In this document: positions 1 to 7,405 of the stretch, in pieces
How positions within the stretch are numbered: the stretch's first letter is position 1
Layout of the letters: every line of letters starts with the position of its first letter
NCBI GenBank assembly: GCA_025057335.1
Contig: JANWXG010000006.1
Span: forward strand, 1-25,450
Direction: 5' to 3'
Length of the DNA: 25,450 nucleotides
Origin: a bacterium
Lineage (GTDB): Bacteria > Armatimonadota > HRBIN16
The notes under the pieces: generated by a model
What the model saw: the letters and a program-made list of their open reading frames with translations, nothing else
Database searches by the model: none
Told to the model about the DNA's origin: nothing
Position numbers and translations under genes: made by a program

Positions 1-38
1 GCTAACGGCTCGGCGGGAGCCTCGCCCTCCATGCTTTG

Positions 39-103
39 CTGTTACTCTGAGCGAAGAGCCTCGCTCAGCAGGTTGAGATGCTTCGCCCTGCTCAGCGTAA
101 CAG
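39..103. repeat. Long-hairpin repeat family A, copy 1
   Basis: Arms 39-52 (CTGTTACTCTGAGC) and 90-103 (GCTCAGCGTAACAG) pair over 13 of 14 positions. An inner GCGAAG/CTTCGC pair lies inside. Compared with copies 2 and 3 the distal stem differs (GTTAC/GTAAC instead of GTCAT/ATGAC) but stays complementary, so the stem appears to be maintained. The single mismatch is at the same place in all three copies. Confidence 0.75.
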
Positions 104-150
104 GGGGATGACCGAACAGAAGAGAGGAGCCAACCCATCCCCCTCCGACG

Positions 151-251
151 AAGCACTCACGTGCTTCACTACGAAACCGTTTTGCTTGTAGGGGCGCACT
201 TCAGTGCGCTTTCATCCCCTTCGCAACGGCTCGGCGGGAGCCTCGCCCTGC
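151..251 (+). repeat. Composite repeat unit, left copy
   Basis: The order is hairpin AAGCAC-TCAC-GTGCTT (151-166), hairpin GCGCAC-TTCA-GTGCGC (194-209), then TCGCAACGGCT and an ACGGCTCGGCGGGAGCC unit (from 221). The same order, orientation and nearly the same spacing (42 nt between hairpins, then 26-27 nt) recur at 18847-18947, although the sequences have diverged. The two copies directly flank the dcw cluster. Confidence 0.65.
225..251 (+). repeat. GGCTC-hairpin repeat family C (left-flank copies)
   Basis: This is the unit with core GGCTCGGCGGGAGCCTCGCC. GGCTC pairs with GAGCC over a GC-rich loop. Left-flank copies are at 4-30, 225-251 and a more degenerate one at 384-410. The reverse strand reads as the peptide EGEAPAEP, which I recall as a common repeat-derived artefact in predicted proteins of Planctomycetes-like and other genomes. 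Function unknown. Confidence 0.75.
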
Positions 252-278
252 AGCACTGTTGTCACTCTGGGCGCCTTT

Positions 279-336
279 TGTCATTCTGAGCGAAGCGAAG
301 AATCTCCGACCCCCTTCGCTCACGCTCAGCATGACA
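279..336. repeat. Long-hairpin repeat family A, copy 2
   Basis: TGTCATTCTGAGCG (279-292) pairs with CGCTCAGCATGACA (323-336) with one mismatch. An inner stem AGCGAAG (294-300) pairs perfectly with CTTCGCT (314-320). In total about 20 base pairs fold a 58-nt element. A terminal fragment (CTCAGCATGACAGG) recurs near 368-381. Confidence 0.8.
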
Positions 337-478
337 GGGGGAGCGGCTCCGACCCCCTTCGCCCCTGCTCAGCATGACAGGCTAACGGCTCGGCGGGGGT
401 CTCACCTCTCAGCCCACTGGTCGCGGGGAAGGTTGACTTCGTAGAAACTCAACCCCTGGCATCCTATCACCTGGGACA

Positions 479-508
479 TACTATATATAGAGATGTCTAC
501 ATATAGTA
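479..508. promoter_or_regulatory. 30-bp near-perfect dyad upstream of the dcw promoter
   Basis: Arms TACTATAT (479-486) and ATATAGTA (501-508) are perfectly complementary. An inner pair TAGA (488-491)/TCTA (496-499) continues the symmetry, giving 13 of 15 symmetric positions with only positions 487/500 and 492/495 unmatched. It lies about 50 nt upstream of the -35 box. It has no following T-run on either strand, so an operator for a dimeric regulator is likelier than a terminator. The binding protein is unknown. Confidence 0.55.
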
Positions 509-558
509 GGCAGCGAAAAAAATTTCTCAAAATATAGGGAAAAAGCCCTCCAAAACCG

Positions 559-588
559 TTGACAAGCCCGCCCCGTATTTTTTACAAT
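559..588 (+). promoter_or_regulatory. Sigma70-type promoter of the dcw operon
   Basis: A perfect -35 TTGACA (559-564), an 18-nt spacer and -10 TACAAT (583-588) form a strong housekeeping promoter. A/T-rich tracts with A-runs lie upstream (515-546). The start site would fall near 594-597. It is the only strong promoter seen before mraZ, and the predicted MraZ boxes begin right after it. Confidence 0.85.
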
Positions 589-599
589 ATTGGCAACTG

Positions 600-637
600 A
601 GTGGATGTTCAGTGGTTGCCAGGTGGTAGTCCAGTGG
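600..637 (+). promoter_or_regulatory. Predicted MraZ operator: RGTGG direct repeats
   Basis: AGTGG at 600, AGTGG at 611, GGTGG at 622 and AGTGG at 633 are spaced by exactly 11 nt, about one helical turn. A weaker ATTGG at 589 overlaps the -10 region in the same phase. Known MraZ operators are direct repeats of about one-turn period (TGGG-containing in E. coli, AAAGTG-type in mollicutes) just downstream of the dcw promoter. Position, motif and period therefore fit autorepression by the MraZ encoded next. Confidence 0.7.
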
Positions 638-675
638 AGGAACAGTCTTCTGAACAGGCACGGGAAGGGGAGCGA

Positions 676-1182
676 GTGGAGATATGGGGCGGCTCTCCAC
701 TCAACGACCCCTTGGCATGGTTGCAGGGCTACTCGGAGCACTCGGTAGATGACAAGGGGCGCATCATCATGCCGCAGCGCTTCCGAGACCTGTTCGACCG
801 CTCCTGCGTGCTCACGCAAGGCTGGGGCAAGTGCCTGTTCGTGTTTCATCCTACCACCTGGCAACGGGTTCAAATCAACATGGCTCGTCTACCGCTGATA
901 AAGGAAGAGGCAGTCGTGCTACAGCGCTACATCATCGGCACCGCCTGCTTCGTAGATATCGATTCGCAGGGCAGGCTTGCTATCCCTGCTCACTTACGGG
1001 AGCACGCTCAAATTAGCCTGCCGACCGCGGAGACACAGAGCATTGTGGTCATTATCGGCGCGCCCTATCGGCTGGAAATCTGGAGCAAACAGCAGTGGAA
1101 GGAGATGAACGCTCGGCTGGAGGATGCTGTGCTCTTCCAGGCGGCGGAGCGGCTGAACCTGTCGCTGGACTTGGTGCGATGA
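676..1182 (+). CDS. mraZ: Transcriptional regulator MraZ
   Basis: MraZ is a nucleoid-associated DNA-binding regulator that represses the dcw operon. Two SpoVT/AbrB-like repeats are visible: GYSEHSVDDKGRIIMPQRFR and, about 80 residues on, VDIDSQGRLAIPAHLREHA, each with the DxxGRxxxP core. I choose GTG 676 because AAGGGGAG lies just upstream and because 600-637 holds the predicted operator repeats. The frame is open back to GTG 601, but that start would be almost leaderless and would add non-conserved residues. From 676 it is 168 aa, still slightly long for the family (about 140-150), so TTG 721 is a third possibility. The stop overlaps rsmH (ATGA). Family assignment is certain; the start is not. 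Confidence 0.93.
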   Translation: MEIWGGSPLNDPLAWLQGYSEHSVDDKGRIIMPQRFRDLFDRSCVLTQGWGKCLFVFHPTTWQRVQINMARLPLIKEEAVVLQRYIIGTACFVDIDSQGRLAIPAHLREHAQISLPTAETQSIVVIIGAPYRLEIWSKQQWKEMNARLEDAVLFQAAERLNLSLDLVR

Positions 1183-2123
1183 TTGCCATGCATACCCATA
1201 CGCCTGTCATGGTGCGCGAAGTGCTGGAGCTGCTCCATCCGCAGCCTGGCGCCATCGTAGTGGATGCGACGGTGGGGTTGGGTGGTCATTCGGTGGAGAT
1301 TGCGCCTCGTTTGGTGCCTGGTGGGTGGCTCATTGGCATCGACCGCGACCCCCAGGCGTTGGAGATTGCGGGACGCAGGCTGGAGCCTTTCAGCGGAGCG
1401 ATGCGAGTGACGCTGGTACATGCCGACTTCCGCGAGCTGCCGCAGATACTAAGCGCGCGCGGGATAGAGGGGATCGACGGCATCCTCTATGACCTAGGGG
1501 TGAGCTCGCTACAGCTGGACAGCGCGGAGCGCGGGTTCAGCTTCCGTTTTGACGCTCCGCTGGATATGCGCATGGACACCAGCCGCCCGGGAGTAACCGC
1601 TCAGGAGATTGTGAACCGCTGGAGCGAAGCCGACTTGCGCCAGCTAATCTGGGAGTATGGCGAGGAGCCTGCAGCGGCGCGCATCGCCCATGCTATTGTG
1701 CAAAACCGCCCCATAGGCAGCACGCAGCAGCTCGCTGCGATTGTCGCGAGGGCGGCTGGACGAAGGGGGGGACGACTTCATCCTGCCACGCGCACGTTCC
1801 AAGCGCTGCGCATTGCCGTCAACCGCGAACTGGAGGGACTGCAAGAGGCGATAGAGCAGGCAATCCGGCATCTGTTACCGGGCGGACGTATCGTGGTGCT
1901 GTCGTATCATTCGCTGGAGGCGCGGGCGGTCAAGCGAGCGTTCCAGCGGCTCAGCGGCAAATGCATCTGTCCAACAGGCACGCTCATGTGCCAGTGTGGG
2001 GCAGAGCGGTGGATACAGGTCCTAACGCCTCATGCCCTGAAGCCAGAGGCGGAGGAGGTCGCTCGCAATCCACGCTCCCGCAGCGCACAGTGCAGGGCAG
2101 CACAGCGTCTGATGGGGGCGTAG
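1179..2123 (+). CDS. rsmH: 16S rRNA (cytosine-1402 N4)-methyltransferase RsmH
   Basis: RsmH (MraW) uses S-adenosylmethionine to methylate N4 of C1402 in the decoding centre of 16S rRNA. The N-terminus HTHTPVMVREVLELL is typical, followed by the SAM-binding DATVGLGGHS motif, LYDLGVSSLQLD, RGFSFRFDAPLDMRMD, RTFQALRIAVNREL and VLSYHSLEARAVKRAF. It is 314 aa, the usual length. ATG 1179 gives an ATGA overlap with mraZ; ATG 1188 is also possible. The frame is open further upstream to 1095, but that part lies inside mraZ and is not family-like. Its place directly after mraZ is the conserved dcw order. Confidence 0.96.
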   Translation: MIAMHTHTPVMVREVLELLHPQPGAIVVDATVGLGGHSVEIAPRLVPGGWLIGIDRDPQALEIAGRRLEPFSGAMRVTLVHADFRELPQILSARGIEGIDGILYDLGVSSLQLDSAERGFSFRFDAPLDMRMDTSRPGVTAQEIVNRWSEADLRQLIWEYGEEPAAARIAHAIVQNRPIGSTQQLAAIVARAAGRRGGRLHPATRTFQALRIAVNRELEGLQEAIEQAIRHLLPGGRIVVLSYHSLEARAVKRAFQRLSGKCICPTGTLMCQCGAERWIQVLTPHALKPEAEEVARNPRSRSAQCRAAQRLMGA

Positions 2124-2143
2124 ACAACACCAAGGAGGTTGTG

Positions 2144-2488
2144 ATGGTTTTTCAGGACGTCATTCGAAGTGGGGGGCGAACTCGTTCGCATGCGGTTGCC
2201 CGTTCCCGCGTGACAGTCGGGGCGCGCTGGTGGTGCGTGCTAGCGGCAGCGGGGGCAATCGCTTACGTGGGCGCATGCGGTTACCTGTACAGTCTGTCGC
2301 GCGAGCGCCATCAGTTGCTGCTACAGCGCGACCAGCTGCGCAAGGAGAACCTGCTTCTGCAAAGCCAGTGCGAGACGTTACGTAATCCCCTGCGCATTCG
2401 TCAAGAGGCGCAGGCGTTCGGCATGGTGTTGCTGACCAAGCCGCAGGCGCTGGCAGAAAAACCTGTGATGTTGGCGCAGCACCGTTGA
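2144..2488 (+). CDS. ftsL: Cell division protein FtsL-like
   Basis: This is a 114-aa bitopic membrane protein with a basic cytoplasmic N-terminus, one transmembrane helix at about residues 29-49, then a coiled coil (about 51-82, rich in L, E, Q and R) and a short RIRQEAQAFGMV segment typical of the FtsL C-terminus. FtsL links FtsQ/DivIB to the FtsW-PBP synthase. The start is ATG 2144 with AAGGAGG five nt upstream; the longer frame from 1961 lies inside rsmH. Sequence identity in this family is low, so the call rests on topology, size and position between rsmH and ftsI. Confidence 0.85.
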   Translation: MVFQDVIRSGGRTRSHAVARSRVTVGARWWCVLAAAGAIAYVGACGYLYSLSRERHQLLLQRDQLRKENLLLQSQCETLRNPLRIRQEAQAFGMVLLTKPQALAEKPVMLAQHR

Positions 2489-2537
2489 ACCGCTATTGGC
2501 TATCGTAGCGGCGTCTTGTAGGGACCATGCGCCACGC

Positions 2538-4418
2538 ATGAGAGCGAAGTCGTCTACGGGAATGCGTCGACGAGGGGTTGCGTTCTCCATCGAACACGCC
2601 CGATGGAGGTTGATGTTCCTCGGGTGGATAACTCTTTTGCTCTTCGTGGGGGTGTGGGCGCGCTTGCTGTATCTACAGACGGTCAAGGCAGACGAGCTGC
2701 GCGCAATGGCTCAGCGGTACGGCGGGCTGCGTAAACGCACATGGACTGTCTACGGCATGCGGGGAACCATCCGAGACCGTCACGGCAATGTGTTCGCGAT
2801 GGATGTGATGTCTCTTTCGATATACATCCGTCCAAAGGCTGTCACCGAGGTGAAAACCGTAGCACGACAGCTCAGCCCGGTGGTCGGAATGCCGCCCGAA
2901 CAGATCGAGGCGTTGATTGTGCAGTGGCGCGAGCGACTGGAGCGGGCACAGCAGGGCGCATCTGGACCCAGACCGGTTCCTGCGGCGTTCACGCTGAAGC
3001 GGGAAGTGGTCGGCGAGCGAGCCACGCGGCTGCGCGAGGCGATGGCGCGAGAGCGGGCGCGCCTACGTGAAGCCATGAAGCAGGCTGCTCGCTCCTACCG
3101 AAGCGTGCGGCTCACTTCGTGGCTAGATGGAGTAGACGTGGTCGAGGAACCGCATCGCCAGTATCCGTATGGCTCTATTGCCTCGGCGCTGATTGGCTTC
3201 ACCGACCGTGAGGAGCGCGGGCAGATGGGAGTCGAGTACCTCCTTGACCTGACGTTGCGCCCGACACATGGTGAGGTGGAAGGGGTGCCAGGTGCTCAGG
3301 GGCAGATCGCGCTGGGTACTCGGCGAGTGAAAACCGTCCCTCGGAACGGAGAGGACGTGCAGCTGACAGTGGATGTGAACATCCAGAACATCGCCGAGGA
3401 GTGCTTGCGCGAGGTGATGCGCAAGCATCAGCCAGCGGGAGCGTGTGCTATCGTGATGGACGCGCATCATGGTGACCTCCTCGCTGTAGCGAACATGCCC
3501 GGTATCGACCTCAACCGCTGGCAAGAGGAGGTGCGCAAGCAGGGGTTGGGAGTGATGCGCAATCTGGCGACGACGGCGCTGTTCGAGCCCGGCTCGACGC
3601 TCAAGCCTGTCGTGATTGCTGAGGCGATGCAGGCAGGCGTGGTCGGCGAGGGGAGCCGTTTCCACTGTACGGGCGCGCTGAAGGTAGGCAAGCACACTAT
3701 CCGCTGCGCCCTGCACGGCGGGCGGCGGTCGCATGGCAGCCAGAGCCTGCAAGAGGTGGTGGCGCATTCCTGCAACGTGGCGACCGCTCAGATTGGCATG
3801 AAGCTGGGAGCACATCCCCTGTATGAAGGGATAAGGCGGTTCGGTCTACTGGAGAAGCCTCTGATCGGAGCCGAACGCGGTAGGCTGGAGCGCCCGGAGG
3901 GGTGGCAGCGCGTTCGCCTAGCGAATGTGGCGTTTGGACAAGGTGTGCAGGTAACACCTCTGGCGCTCGCTGCTGCCTACGCGGTCATCGCTAACGACGG
4001 GGTGTACGTGAAGCCCCGTCTCCTGTTAACCGAGCCAGTGGAGACGCGGCAAGTGTTGTCGCCAGAGGTCGCCGCGCAGATGCGCCGTTATCTGCAGGCA
4101 GTGGTAGAAGAGGGCACGGGCAAGCTGGCACGGGTCACGGGCTACACGGTGGCGGGCAAAACAGGCACAGCCCAGAAGGTCATTCCGGGCAGACGCGGGT
4201 ATGCTCCTGGCAAGTATGTGGCGTCCTTTGTGGGCTTCGCGCCAGTGGAACAACCACGCATCGTGGTGCTGGTGCTAGTGGATGAGCCGAGGAACGGTTA
4301 CTATGGGGGCGCCGTGGCGGCGCCTGCATTTGCCCGCATGACTGAGCGTGTGCTGGCGTACTTGGGCGTGCCTGCGCAGCTCGAAGAGCAGAAACTTGTC
4401 TCACTTTCTAGACGCTGA
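2538..4418 (+). CDS. ftsI: Septal class B penicillin-binding protein (FtsI/PBP2-type transpeptidase)
   Basis: This is a peptidoglycan D,D-transpeptidase of the divisome, 626 aa. An N-terminal membrane anchor (about residues 25-46) precedes the PBP dimerisation domain (RGTIRDRHGNVFAMDV, about 75-90). The transpeptidase motifs are complete: S353TLK (acyl-acceptor serine), S411CN and K541TG. There is no C-terminal PASTA domain, unlike many SpoVD-like relatives. The dimerisation domain holds a charged Arg/Glu-rich stretch (about 155-190). I take ATG 2538; an upstream TTG at 2496 keeps the frame open but has no Shine-Dalgarno sequence. It partners with the SEDS protein FtsW encoded 5 kb downstream. 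Confidence 0.95.
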   Translation: MRAKSSTGMRRRGVAFSIEHARWRLMFLGWITLLLFVGVWARLLYLQTVKADELRAMAQRYGGLRKRTWTVYGMRGTIRDRHGNVFAMDVMSLSIYIRPKAVTEVKTVARQLSPVVGMPPEQIEALIVQWRERLERAQQGASGPRPVPAAFTLKREVVGERATRLREAMARERARLREAMKQAARSYRSVRLTSWLDGVDVVEEPHRQYPYGSIASALIGFTDREERGQMGVEYLLDLTLRPTHGEVEGVPGAQGQIALGTRRVKTVPRNGEDVQLTVDVNIQNIAEECLREVMRKHQPAGACAIVMDAHHGDLLAVANMPGIDLNRWQEEVRKQGLGVMRNLATTALFEPGSTLKPVVIAEAMQAGVVGEGSRFHCTGALKVGKHTIRCALHGGRRSHGSQSLQEVVAHSCNVATAQIGMKLGAHPLYEGIRRFGLLEKPLIGAERGRLERPEGWQRVRLANVAFGQGVQVTPLALAAAYAVIANDGVYVKPRLLLTEPVETRQVLSPEVAAQMRRYLQAVVEEGTGKLARVTGYTVAGKTGTAQKVIPGRRGYAPGKYVASFVGFAPVEQPRIVVLVLVDEPRNGYYGGAVAAPAFARMTERVLAYLGVPAQLEEQKLVSLSRR

Positions 4419-4427
4419 GGCATCCTG

Positions 4428-4433
4428 TATAAT
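4428..4433 (+). promoter_or_regulatory. Candidate internal promoter before murE (-10 TATAAT)
   Basis: The 108-nt ftsI-murE gap is the largest in the cluster. It contains a perfect TATAAT ten nt after the ftsI stop. The matching -35 is weak (TTTCTA at 4405-4410, 17-nt spacer). The rest of the gap holds three short hairpins (GTTTG/CAAAC, CGCT/AGCG, CGCCC/GGGCG) without T-runs. It could drive murE and downstream genes independently of the MraZ-controlled promoter. Confidence 0.4.
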
Positions 4434-4526
4434 AGGTGTTTGTAGCACAGCAAACGACGCTGTTAGCGCCCTACACGCCCATCCGGGCGAGACGTATGCA
4501 GAGGGAAGCCGCGAGAGGCATTCGGG

Positions 4527-6047
4527 ATGGAAGGGACATCGCACATTCGTCTGTCTGAACTGATACAAGCGTTGCCGAGATACTGCTGGCACGGTACACA
4601 CGACCCGACGGAGGTCTGGGTGAGCGAAGTGGTGTACGACTCGCGCCAGGTGCAGCCTGGTGCGCTGTTTGTGGCGGTGCCAGGACAGCGCTACGACGGA
4701 CACGACTTCGTGCACGACGCCCTGTCGCGGGGGGCGGTCGCGCTGGTGGTAGAGCGTCCTGTTGAGGCAAGCACGGTTCCCGTGCTGCAGGTGCCCCATG
4801 CGCGGGAGGCGCTGGCTCTGCTGGCAGACCGCTTCTATGGTTCCCCTTCGCGTTCGTTGCTGCTGGTAGGCGTCACGGGAACGAACGGCAAAACCACGAC
4901 GACGCACCTGATTGCCCACTTGCTGCGAGAGGCAGGTTACCGCACGGGACTCATCGGCACGCTGGGCGCGAAGCTGGACGGCGTGGGCGAGGTGCCCATT
5001 TCGCACACGACCCCAGAAGCGCCCGACATCCAGCGCGTGCTGCGTACCGCAGTGCAGCACGGCGTGCAGGCAGTGGCCATGGAGGTTTCCTCACACGCTC
5101 TGCACCAGCACCGCACACTGGGGCTGGAGTTTGACGTAGCGGTATTCACTAACCTGACGCAAGACCATCTAGACTATCACGGCACGATGGAGGCGTACGC
5201 GGCGAGCAAGCGCCGTCTGTTTGTGGACTACCCCCAGCGCACGCGCAAGCAGTTTCAGGGGGTATTCAACCTAGACGACGAGACGGGTAGGCAGTGGTAC
5301 GAAGAAAGTGCATACACCCGATGGGGGTATGGGGTTTCCAGTGAAGAGGCATCGGTGCGCGCGCTAGAGGTGCGGGTGTTACCCGATGGGGTGCAGCTGA
5401 GGGTGGCGACTCCTGCGGGAGAACATGAATTGCATGTGCCCCTGGGAGGAGCGTTCCAGGTGTACAATGTGCTAGCAGCACTCACGACAGCTTTCGCACT
5501 GTCGCTTCCCGTAGAGGTTTCACTCGCTGCGCTGGAGACTGCGCCGCAAGTGCCTGGACGCTTCGAGATGGTACCCAATCGGCGAGGTATTACGGTAGTG
5601 GTGGACTACGCGCACACTCCCGACGGTTTGCAGAACGTGCTGAGTTCGGCACGGGCGTTGCAGCCCCGTCGGCTCATTGTGGTCTTTGGCTGCGGTGGCA
5701 ACCGTGACCGTTCCAAGCGCCCGCGCATGGGCGAGATTGCTGCGCGCATGACGGACCTGTGTGTGGTAACCTCGGACAATCCGCGTCACGAGTCACCAGA
5801 GGCGATTATTGAGGAGATTCTGCAAGGTATTCCTCCGCAGGCGAACGTGCTGGTGGAGCCAGACCGGCGCAGGGCGATTGCCCTAGCGATAGAACGAGCC
5901 GAGCCGGGGGACATGGTCGTGATTGCGGGCAAGGGGCATGAGACTGTACAGATTGTCGGTGACCAGCGCATCCCCTTCGACGACCGTCAGGTCGCTCGCG
6001 AGATACTGGGAGAGGGTTCAGGTGGCAATGGAGCCAGTAGCGATTGA
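4527..6047 (+). CDS. murE: UDP-N-acetylmuramoyl-tripeptide synthetase MurE (probably meso-DAP-adding)
   Basis: MurE is the ATP-dependent ligase adding the third stem residue to UDP-MurNAc-L-Ala-D-Glu; 506 aa, cytoplasmic. The N-terminal Mur domain is followed by the P-loop GVTGTNGKTTTT (about 115-126), SHTTPEAPDI (about 159-168), EVSSHA (186-191), the likely carbamylated lysine in AASKRRLF (K228) and the C-terminal DYAHTPDGL and GCGGNRDRSKRP motifs. DNPR at 417-420 is the signature of meso-diaminopimelate-adding enzymes; lysine-adding forms differ there. The start is ATG 4527, with GAGAGG eight nt upstream. The 3' end overlaps murF by 20 nt. Confidence 0.96.
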   Translation: MEGTSHIRLSELIQALPRYCWHGTHDPTEVWVSEVVYDSRQVQPGALFVAVPGQRYDGHDFVHDALSRGAVALVVERPVEASTVPVLQVPHAREALALLADRFYGSPSRSLLLVGVTGTNGKTTTTHLIAHLLREAGYRTGLIGTLGAKLDGVGEVPISHTTPEAPDIQRVLRTAVQHGVQAVAMEVSSHALHQHRTLGLEFDVAVFTNLTQDHLDYHGTMEAYAASKRRLFVDYPQRTRKQFQGVFNLDDETGRQWYEESAYTRWGYGVSSEEASVRALEVRVLPDGVQLRVATPAGEHELHVPLGGAFQVYNVLAALTTAFALSLPVEVSLAALETAPQVPGRFEMVPNRRGITVVVDYAHTPDGLQNVLSSARALQPRRLIVVFGCGGNRDRSKRPRMGEIAARMTDLCVVTSDNPRHESPEAIIEEILQGIPPQANVLVEPDRRRAIALAIERAEPGDMVVIAGKGHETVQIVGDQRIPFDDRQVAREILGEGSGGNGASSD

Positions 6048-7404
6048 CGAGGTAGCGAAAGCGATAGGTGGAGTGTTACGAGGCGAGCGGACGCGCCAAG
6101 TGCGAGGCGTGAGCGTCGACAGCCGTACGCTAGAGCCGGGGCAGCTCTTTTTCGCTATCCGGGGAGAACGCACGGACGGGCATCAGTATGTGCGCGCAAG
6201 CGCCGAGCGGGGCGCCGCAGGGGCGGTGGTCTCGCAGCCAGTGGATGCCCCAGAAGGTTTTCCCCTCATCTTCGTGGCGGACACGGTGTGGGCGCTGGGG
6301 TGCTTTGCCCGTTGGTACCGCAGCCGCTTCGACATCCCGGTAGTGGGCATCACGGGCAGCGCAGGAAAAAGCACGACCAAGGAGATGGCAGCGGCGGCGT
6401 TGAGTGCGCGCTACGAGGTGCTGAAGTCCCCTCAGAACCTGAACACGGAGATTGGCGTGCCGCTGGCACTGGCTCAGCTGGGGAGCCGACACACCGCTGC
6501 TGTGCTGGAGCTAGCGATGCGGGGCAGGGGGCAAATCGACTGGTTAGCCTACATCGTGCGCCCCCAGGTGGGCGTGATTACCAACATCGGTTGGGCGCAT
6601 CTGGGGCTGCTAGGCTCGCGAGACAACATTGCTCTAGCGAAGTCGGAGCTGCTCTACCGCCTGCCTGAAGGTGGGGTTGCGGTGTTGAACGCAGATGATG
6701 ACTATTTCGACTTCTGTCGTCGGCAGGCGCCCTGCGCGGTGCTGTCGTTTGGGTGGCGTCGTCCTGCGAATGTGCGCGCAGTGAAGATTCAGATGGATGA
6801 GCAGGGCAGAGCACAATGCTTTGTGCGCTACCAGCGGGAAGTGGCTTCCCTGCACGTGCCTGTCCCCGGACTACACCATCTGAGCAACGCGCTGGCGGCG
6901 CTTGCAGTGGCAGTGGCGCTAGAGGTTCCCTTGGCGGAGGCGGCGTCGCACCTGCAGCAAGCGCATACGCTGGAGCGGCGCATGAACATCCTCCATACGG
7001 CGAAGCAGGTGACCGTGTTGGATGACACGTATAACGCCAATCCCGCGTCGGTGAACGCCGCGCTGCACACGCTGGAGCGGATTGCCAACGGCAGTCGGCG
7101 AGTGGTAGTGCTAGGAGACATGCTGGAGCTGGGCGAGGAGGCGCCGCGTCTGCATCGCGAAGCGGGCAGAGAGGTGGCGCGAATCGGCGCACAGGTGCTG
7201 GTGGCAGTGGGGGAGATGGCGGAGGAGGTGGTGCGAGGAGCGCAGCTGGAAAGACACTCTCCCCTGTGTCTCACCTTCCCCGACAGCCACTCCGCCGCGC
7301 AACACGTGCCTGCCCTGCTGCAACCCGGTGATGTGGTGCTGGTGAAAGGGTCTCGTGCCCTCCAGATGGAGCGGGTGGTGCAAGCCATCTCTGAGGACTG
7401 TTAA
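6028..7404 (+). CDS. murF: UDP-N-acetylmuramoyl-tripeptide--D-alanyl-D-alanine ligase MurF
   Basis: MurF adds D-Ala-D-Ala (made by Ddl) to the UDP-MurNAc tripeptide, giving the pentapeptide. It is 458 aa, usual for the family. Visible are VDSRTLEPGQLFFAIRGERTDGH in the N-domain, P-loop GITGSAGKSTTK (about 107-118), LNTEIGVPLAL, ELAMRGRGQI, TNIGWAHLGLLGS, DDTYNANPASV and LGDMLELG. ATG 6028 lies inside murE (20-nt overlap), so the two are translationally coupled. The frame is open upstream, but that part does not look MurF-like. Confidence 0.96.
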   Translation: MEPVAIDEVAKAIGGVLRGERTRQVRGVSVDSRTLEPGQLFFAIRGERTDGHQYVRASAERGAAGAVVSQPVDAPEGFPLIFVADTVWALGCFARWYRSRFDIPVVGITGSAGKSTTKEMAAAALSARYEVLKSPQNLNTEIGVPLALAQLGSRHTAAVLELAMRGRGQIDWLAYIVRPQVGVITNIGWAHLGLLGSRDNIALAKSELLYRLPEGGVAVLNADDDYFDFCRRQAPCAVLSFGWRRPANVRAVKIQMDEQGRAQCFVRYQREVASLHVPVPGLHHLSNALAALAVAVALEVPLAEAASHLQQAHTLERRMNILHTAKQVTVLDDTYNANPASVNAALHTLERIANGSRRVVVLGDMLELGEEAPRLHREAGREVARIGAQVLVAVGEMAEEVVRGAQLERHSPLCLTFPDSHSAAQHVPALLQPGDVVLVKGSRALQMERVVQAISEDC

Positions 7405-7405
7405 C

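Larger units (their letters stand above)
1..420. repeat. Gene-free repeat-rich flank upstream of the dcw cluster
   Basis: No credible gene is seen here. The stretch is a patchwork of short inverted-repeat units: three copies of an ACGGCTCGGCGGGAGCC unit (4-30, 225-251, 384-410), two long 'TCTGAGCG...CTCAGC' hairpins (39-103, 279-336), and two short hairpins at 151-166 and 194-209. The only open frames encode repeat-derived peptides such as VILSEAKNLR, which I recall as a spurious translation product of this repeat type in several phyla. The same families recur at 18840-19480 and are absent between mraZ and ftsZ. Confidence 0.8.

Noticed and set aside
259..444. 61-codon + frame in the left repeat region
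   Set aside because: Its peptide is a translation of repeat units (VILSEAKNLR); no ribosome site.
600..640. Short regularly spaced repeats as a CRISPR array
   Set aside because: Units are only 5 nt with 6-nt spacing; this fits a protein-binding operator, not repeats and spacers.
3123..3815. 230-codon reverse frame inside ftsI
   Set aside because: Shadow of the transpeptidase gene; no start signal and no domain pattern.
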